Source of the DNA: an uncultured Gammaproteobacteria bacterium
GTDB lineage: Bacteria; Pseudomonadota; Gammaproteobacteria; Magnimaribacterales; Magnimaribacteraceae
Assembly (NCBI GenBank): GCA_913045055.1
Contig: CAJWPI010000016.1
Coordinates: forward strand, 1-36,824
Direction: 5' to 3'
DNA length: 36,824 nucleotides
Positions 33,633 through 36,824 of this stretch are shown piece after piece. The number at the start of each line of letters is the position of its first letter. Position 1 is the stretch's first letter. Under the pieces are notes generated by a model. That model was given only the letters and a program-made list of their open reading frames with translations, was not told the DNA's origin and made no database searches. The position numbers were made by a program, and so were the translations under genes.

Positions 33633-34249
33633 CTCTTCATATTAATGTTTTTTTTGATCAAGATATCAATTGCCCAAGCAAAAAATAATAGTAACACTAA
33701 AACAAAGATCCGTGGGGTTGCCAAATTTATTGTGGCACTAGTTGGGGTCACTTCAGCGTATTCGATTCCACCTGCACGGTGCTTAGATATTTTCAGATAT
33801 TCATCAGAAGTTACCATACCTATAAAATCACGCCTTGAACGATATCGAACTAGAATGACTTCATGCCAGTTTCCTTCCTTTAAGTCACCGCCCACCAAAT
33901 ATTCAGATAATTCTCCTGAGTAGATAGGATGGCCAGCATTCTTCAATATCATTGTAATGACAGCCTGACCATAGTTCTGATAAGCAATTGGTACACCTTG
34001 TTGTACTTCATTTTCTCCATACTCATAACGGTTAAGGTTGAGCATAAAAAACTCTTTACCATCATCATCTTTTAACAAACGCCTAAGATTTCTTATTTGT
34101 TCAGGATTCGTCTCTAATGCTTCTGCTTTACTGGCGAGTGCTTCAACCTCTTCTGGCGTATACGGATCCATTCCCCACCCGTCATACCAAGATAAAAAAA
34201 CTAGGTAGAGAATTAAGAAAACTGCTGTATTGATAAATCTTTTCTTCAT
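33629..34249 (-). CDS. Membrane-anchored DUF1330-like dimeric alpha/beta-barrel protein
   Basis: A 206-residue protein with membrane segments at both ends (about residues 6-22 and 180-198). The soluble middle reads EFFMLNLNRYEYG..., then AGHPIYSGELSEYLVGG, WHEVILVRYRSRRDFIGM and EYLKISKHRAGGIEYAEVT. This strand-helix order matches DUF1330-type dimeric alpha/beta barrels. It lies 29 bases downstream of the ALDH gene and overlaps the next gene by four bases, so it is part of that operon. Function unknown. Confidence 0.65.
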   Translation of the reverse strand: MKKRFINTAVFLILYLVFLSWYDGWGMDPYTPEEVEALASKAEALETNPEQIRNLRRLLKDDDGKEFFMLNLNRYEYGENEVQQGVPIAYQNYGQAVITMILKNAGHPIYSGELSEYLVGGDLKEGNWHEVILVRYRSRRDFIGMVTSDEYLKISKHRAGGIEYAEVTPTSATINLATPRIFVLVLLLFFAWAIDILIKKNINMKR

Positions 34250-34278
34250 TATTTTTTTATTTATATATCAAAAAATAG

Positions 34279-35823
34279 TTAATAAGGGCCCGAGTCTTTT
34301 ATGATTTCTCTATGAGAGCTCCAAGTATTTATTATTGCTTCAGGAGTGCCAATGCCTGCCGAACGAGGATCTCCAGCTGGTCCAAACCAATGATTCTGAG
34401 GAGCGCCTGTAGTTCTTGCCCGCATACCAGTATATGTAGTTCCATTTACTGTATTTCCTAGTATATCCTGTTGAAATAACACATCATTACTAACAATAGC
34501 TGCAGTTAGATTTTGGGTTATTTTCTCAAGAATTTCTTTAATTTTGTTTATTTCTCTGTCTGAATATAGAACTACTACTTGGAATGGTCCAAAAACTTCT
34601 TTTGTTATCAAATCAAACTTATCTGTTAGAAGCTCTTCAACGGGGATCTCAATAGCTGTTGGTTTAAATGATCCATAATTTGAAGGTATAGAGTGATCAG
34701 ATAATTCATCTCCACCAAATAGTAACTTTGAGCCATCAATCTTCAACAAAAAATTAACATGTTCGTTTAATTGCGAATTTGTCCAACTCAATACTGGCCC
34801 TATATCGAGATTCTTTAGTTCCCTTTTGGCTGCTAAATCTGCTAGCCTTGGTAAAAGATCTTCTTCCCAATTTCTATGAACAAACAAAATGCTTTGGGCT
34901 GAACATTTCTGTCCAGAAGCATTATAAGCATCTTGATCACACTGATTTGCTACATATTCAGTCCACTCAGAGTCGTAATCAGGTCCTATAATTTTCCAAT
35001 CAAATCCTGCATCTTCAATTCTAATTTTACCTTTTAAAACAACCGATAATTTGTCTGCAACTTCTTTTGAACCAGTAAATTGTGTTAGCCTAATCTTATT
35101 ATTACTTTGTTTTATTAACTCCTCCATCACTTCGCCTTTACAGTTAATAAAATCTAGGTCTTCTGGAGGCAAACCACAATGAATTAAGAGTCTTAAGAAT
35201 TGTTCGAAAACTACACTAACTCTTGAATCTACCTTTACCAGAGGTCTGTTACCCATAAAAAGAGCTCCCATAGCCTGTAGAGCTGGTATTTCTAATGGAA
35301 AGTTAAAAGGAGCAATAATACAGACAGGTCCAAATGGCCATCGATAACCTGACGATTCTTGCCCTAAGTGATCACCGGGGTTAGAAAAACTTCTTGCCAA
35401 AAATCTTACGTTGTCCCCTGAAAAGTTTTCTAAGAATACTCTTGTAACTGTTACTTCACCTTGGCATTGAGAAGTGCTTTTAGGCATGACTCTTTGAATT
35501 AATTTAGTAAAGTATTCAGATACTTCTTCTTCTCTTAATAATTCAGCTGCCTTTGCACAGACATCTCCTAACATCAAATACCTTTCTATATTCTTTAAAG
35601 GATTGTGGAGACCACTTTTAGAACATATATCAAGATTCTCCATGAATTCTGAATAATCAACAGTATCTGGGACTCTCAAAAAATTACCTCCATTTAAAGG
35701 ATCTACTATATCTTCTCTAAAATTCTTACTTTGAAGCCATTTCCCCTTAACAAGGTTACAAACTTCTCCGGGTTTATCTGGATTCATTCCTAAAAACGGA
35801 TCAACAGTAAAAATTTCTTTCAT
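34279..35823 (-). CDS. ALDH12-type delta-1-pyrroline-5-carboxylate dehydrogenase
   Basis: An aldehyde dehydrogenase of 514 residues. The catalytic cysteine is C307 in NASGQKCSAQS and the general-base glutamate is E270 in KIRIEDAGFDWKI. The wording of these segments, and of the C-terminal TTGAPQNHWFGPAGDPR followed by AGIGTPEAI, matches plant-type ALDH12, which oxidises pyrroline-5-carboxylate (glutamate semialdehyde) to glutamate in proline breakdown. No proline dehydrogenase gene is in the window. The ATG at 35823 is chosen over a TTG two codons upstream. It heads a minus-strand operon with three membrane-anchored small proteins. Confidence 0.85.
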   Translation of the reverse strand: MKEIFTVDPFLGMNPDKPGEVCNLVKGKWLQSKNFREDIVDPLNGGNFLRVPDTVDYSEFMENLDICSKSGLHNPLKNIERYLMLGDVCAKAAELLREEEVSEYFTKLIQRVMPKSTSQCQGEVTVTRVFLENFSGDNVRFLARSFSNPGDHLGQESSGYRWPFGPVCIIAPFNFPLEIPALQAMGALFMGNRPLVKVDSRVSVVFEQFLRLLIHCGLPPEDLDFINCKGEVMEELIKQSNNKIRLTQFTGSKEVADKLSVVLKGKIRIEDAGFDWKIIGPDYDSEWTEYVANQCDQDAYNASGQKCSAQSILFVHRNWEEDLLPRLADLAAKRELKNLDIGPVLSWTNSQLNEHVNFLLKIDGSKLLFGGDELSDHSIPSNYGSFKPTAIEIPVEELLTDKFDLITKEVFGPFQVVVLYSDREINKIKEILEKITQNLTAAIVSNDVLFQQDILGNTVNGTTYTGMRARTTGAPQNHWFGPAGDPRSAGIGTPEAIINTWSSHREIIKDSGPY

Positions 35824-35948
35824 AATCAAGACTCTTAGCTATTCTAAACTCTAAAGGTACATCAAATTCAGCTTTTTAAAAACTAATATAAAATGACTAT
35901 ATCAAAGGAATTAAGGACTCTCACTTAAGATATTGGCTCTAAATAAAT

Positions 35949-35994
35949 TGGTGGGTCTGGGAAGACTTGAACTTCCGACCTCACCCTTATCAGG
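35949..35994 (-). pseudogene. tRNA-Ile (GAT) 3' fragment (att-like)
   Basis: The minus strand has CCC-CTGATAA-GGGTG (anticodon GAT at 35989-35991), AGGTCGG, a T-arm GGAAG-TTCAAGT-CTTCC, the acceptor 3' strand CAGACCC, then A and CCA ending at 35949. Similarity stops within the 5' side of the anticodon stem, and no D-arm or acceptor 5' strand follows to the right. It is therefore the 3' half of a tRNA-Ile, the usual remnant left by integration at a tRNA. By polarity, the intact tRNA and the inserted element lie to the right. Confidence 0.85.
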
Positions 35995-36050
35995 GGGGAA
36001 GCCTTTAATCAGAGTCTTGATAGTAAAGCCTTCTCAAGCTTTCTTCAAGG

Positions 36051-36071
36051 TAGTGCCGATGATAGTGCCGA
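36051..36071 (+). repeat. Direct repeat TAGTGCCGA x2, 12-base period
   Basis: TAGTGCCGA at 36051-36059 recurs at 36063-36071, about 57 bases inside the tRNA-Ile fragment. Short direct repeats near one helical turn beside an attachment core are typical of integrase arm sites. That role is inferred from position. Confidence 0.5.
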
Positions 36072-36081
36072 CGCTAGCAAG

Positions 36082-36110
36082 AAAAAAAGCAGCCAAAGAC
36101 TGCTTTTTTT
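36082..36110. terminator. Bidirectional intrinsic terminator
   Basis: A stem with A-run, GCAG, loop CCAAAGA, CTGC and T-run, followed by seven Ts on the plus strand and seven on the minus strand. It stands 15 bases after the stop codon of the partial minus-strand gene, so it ends transcription from within the element. Confidence 0.85.
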
Positions 36111-36124
36111 AGTTGAATCTTAAG

Positions 36125-36824
36125 TTACGGATTATTTTTTTCTTTTGCTATAGCTCTAGTAACTGTAGGTCTAGGATTCATTTTTAAATGAAATCTTATT
36201 AGGTCACCAATTCTAGGGTAGATATCATTGTGCTTCATGCCATATCTTACCCATCCATAGTTAGGGTCAATTGTTCCAGCATCTAAGTTAGTTCCTTTAG
36301 CAACAAAGACATAGTCTTCTATTCCAGGGAAATTCTTCTCTCTTGTAGCATGATCTAACATTAAAGATCCCCATAGAGGATTAGAGTGAGAGAAGTCTAT
36401 TTTCCTCAGACCATTAGTTAACTTCTTGAAATCTTCATCGTTCCTTACAGGGCTTCGTCCATAACCAGTGTCGAAGAACAACTTAGCTATACCTTTAAGA
36501 ACAACAGGTTGCGCTGCAACAGTATTAGCTTTAGCTTTAGGTTTACCAAAATTAGGAATCTTAGATATTAAGGCCCAAAAATTCTTTCCTTGCGATGAGG
36601 CTCTACTTGCTTTGATTGGTGTTATGCTCTTGGTACTTGTCTTGCCAATCATAGATAAAGCTGTAATTGGATTTAAGTATTTTCTTACCAAACTGCCATC
36701 ATCTTGACTCCAATCCTCTTGATCAGTTTGAGAAATCGTCCACGGAATGTCTCCATTAGGAATAAGATCATCCATAATTACTTTGTTTATGGCATCTCCT
36801 CTATCAAAGTCTTGCTGTAAAGAT
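36125..36824 (-). CDS. Unrecognised protein, C-terminal part (element gene, cut by window edge)
   Basis: The frame is open through the window edge. An ATG exists at 36775, but the 16 codons before it are also open and look coding (QDFDRGDAINKVI), so the true start is probably outside. About 233 residues are visible. A Lys/Ala/Ser-rich stretch around residues 45-80 of the ATG form is followed by a compact segment: GIAKLFFDTGYGRSP, NPLWGSLMLDHATREK, YGWVRYGMKHNDIYPRIGDLIRFHL. There is no membrane segment and no motif I can name. The location inside a tRNA-bounded element and the strong terminator suggest a phage-type or cargo gene. Confidence 0.6.
   Translation of the reverse strand, partial: SLQQDFDRGDAINKVIMDDLIPNGDIPWTISQTDQEDWSQDDGSLVRKYLNPITALSMIGKTSTKSITPIKASRASSQGKNFWALISKIPNFGKPKAKANTVAAQPVVLKGIAKLFFDTGYGRSPVRNDEDFKKLTNGLRKIDFSHSNPLWGSLMLDHATREKNFPGIEDYVFVAKGTNLDAGTIDPNYGWVRYGMKHNDIYPRIGDLIRFHLKMNPRPTVTRAIAKEKNNP

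Larger units (their letters stand above)
35949..36824. mobile_element. Left end of an integrated element at tRNA-Ile (continues past window)
   Basis: The boundary is the tRNA-Ile 3' fragment. Inside lie a 12-base-period direct repeat, a bidirectional terminator and an unrecognised minus-strand gene running off the window. No integrase gene is within reach. Prophage or genomic island cannot be told apart from this end alone. Confidence 0.6.

Noticed and set aside
35949-36040. Complete tRNA-Ile
   Set aside because: The bases to the right of the anticodon arm contain no D-arm and no strand able to pair with CAGACCC.
36468-36707. Plus-strand ORF in the element
   Set aside because: It is antisense to the better-supported minus-strand frame and has no ribosome-binding site.

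Overview
The window looks like chromosome from an AT-rich, streamlined gammaproteobacterium. It has the order lpxC-secA-argJ-(yacG, coaE), which is the distal end of the gammaproteobacterial cell-division/envelope cluster. It also has birA beside tRNA-Thr(TGT) and tRNA-Tyr genes, very short intergenic gaps, and many small-molecule catabolic enzymes. A marine lineage such as SAR86 would fit, but that is inference from composition and gene content.

Region 1 (1-2703): the 5' part of a tRNA-Tyr gene, birA without its DNA-binding domain, and a complete tRNA-Thr(TGT). Two single-gene units of 836 and 763 bp follow in tandem. Each ends in a copy of the 3' half of the tRNA-Thr gene, preceded by a conserved arm of about 60 bp. 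One unit carries an exported MORN-repeat protein and the other a four-helix membrane protein. Neither encodes a recombinase. This is the most unusual structure in the window and looks like serial integration of minimal cassettes at a tRNA attachment site.

Region 2 (2704-11081): housekeeping genes. These are rnr and rlmB (overlapping), lpxC, secA (no C-terminal zinc motif), argJ, and on the opposite strand coaE-yacG.

Region 3 (11123-31159): mostly single genes or gene pairs for small-molecule turnover and maintenance. They include an alpha/beta hydrolase, an Nramp-like transporter with altered metal-site motifs, NTF2-fold proteins, a class III aminotransferase, tRNA-Ala(TGC), two crotonases, an SDR, an M28 lipoprotein peptidase, a nucleoside hydrolase, peptide deformylase, an amidase, an aldo/keto reductase, a dual-CDGSH protein, a GNAT acetyltransferase, an exported EEP-family enzyme, an epoxide hydrolase and two PhyH-family dioxygenases.

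Region 4 (30185-35823): a plus-strand trio (flippase-like membrane protein, CDP-alcohol phosphatidyltransferase, NAD(P)-binding protein) suggests lipid metabolism. A minus-strand operon follows, headed by an ALDH12-type P5C dehydrogenase and continuing with three membrane-anchored proteins of small-domain types.

Region 5 (35949-36824): the 3' half of a tRNA-Ile(GAT), which by its polarity marks the outer boundary of an integrated element extending right past the window edge. Inside it lie a bidirectional terminator and the C-terminal part of an unrecognised protein.
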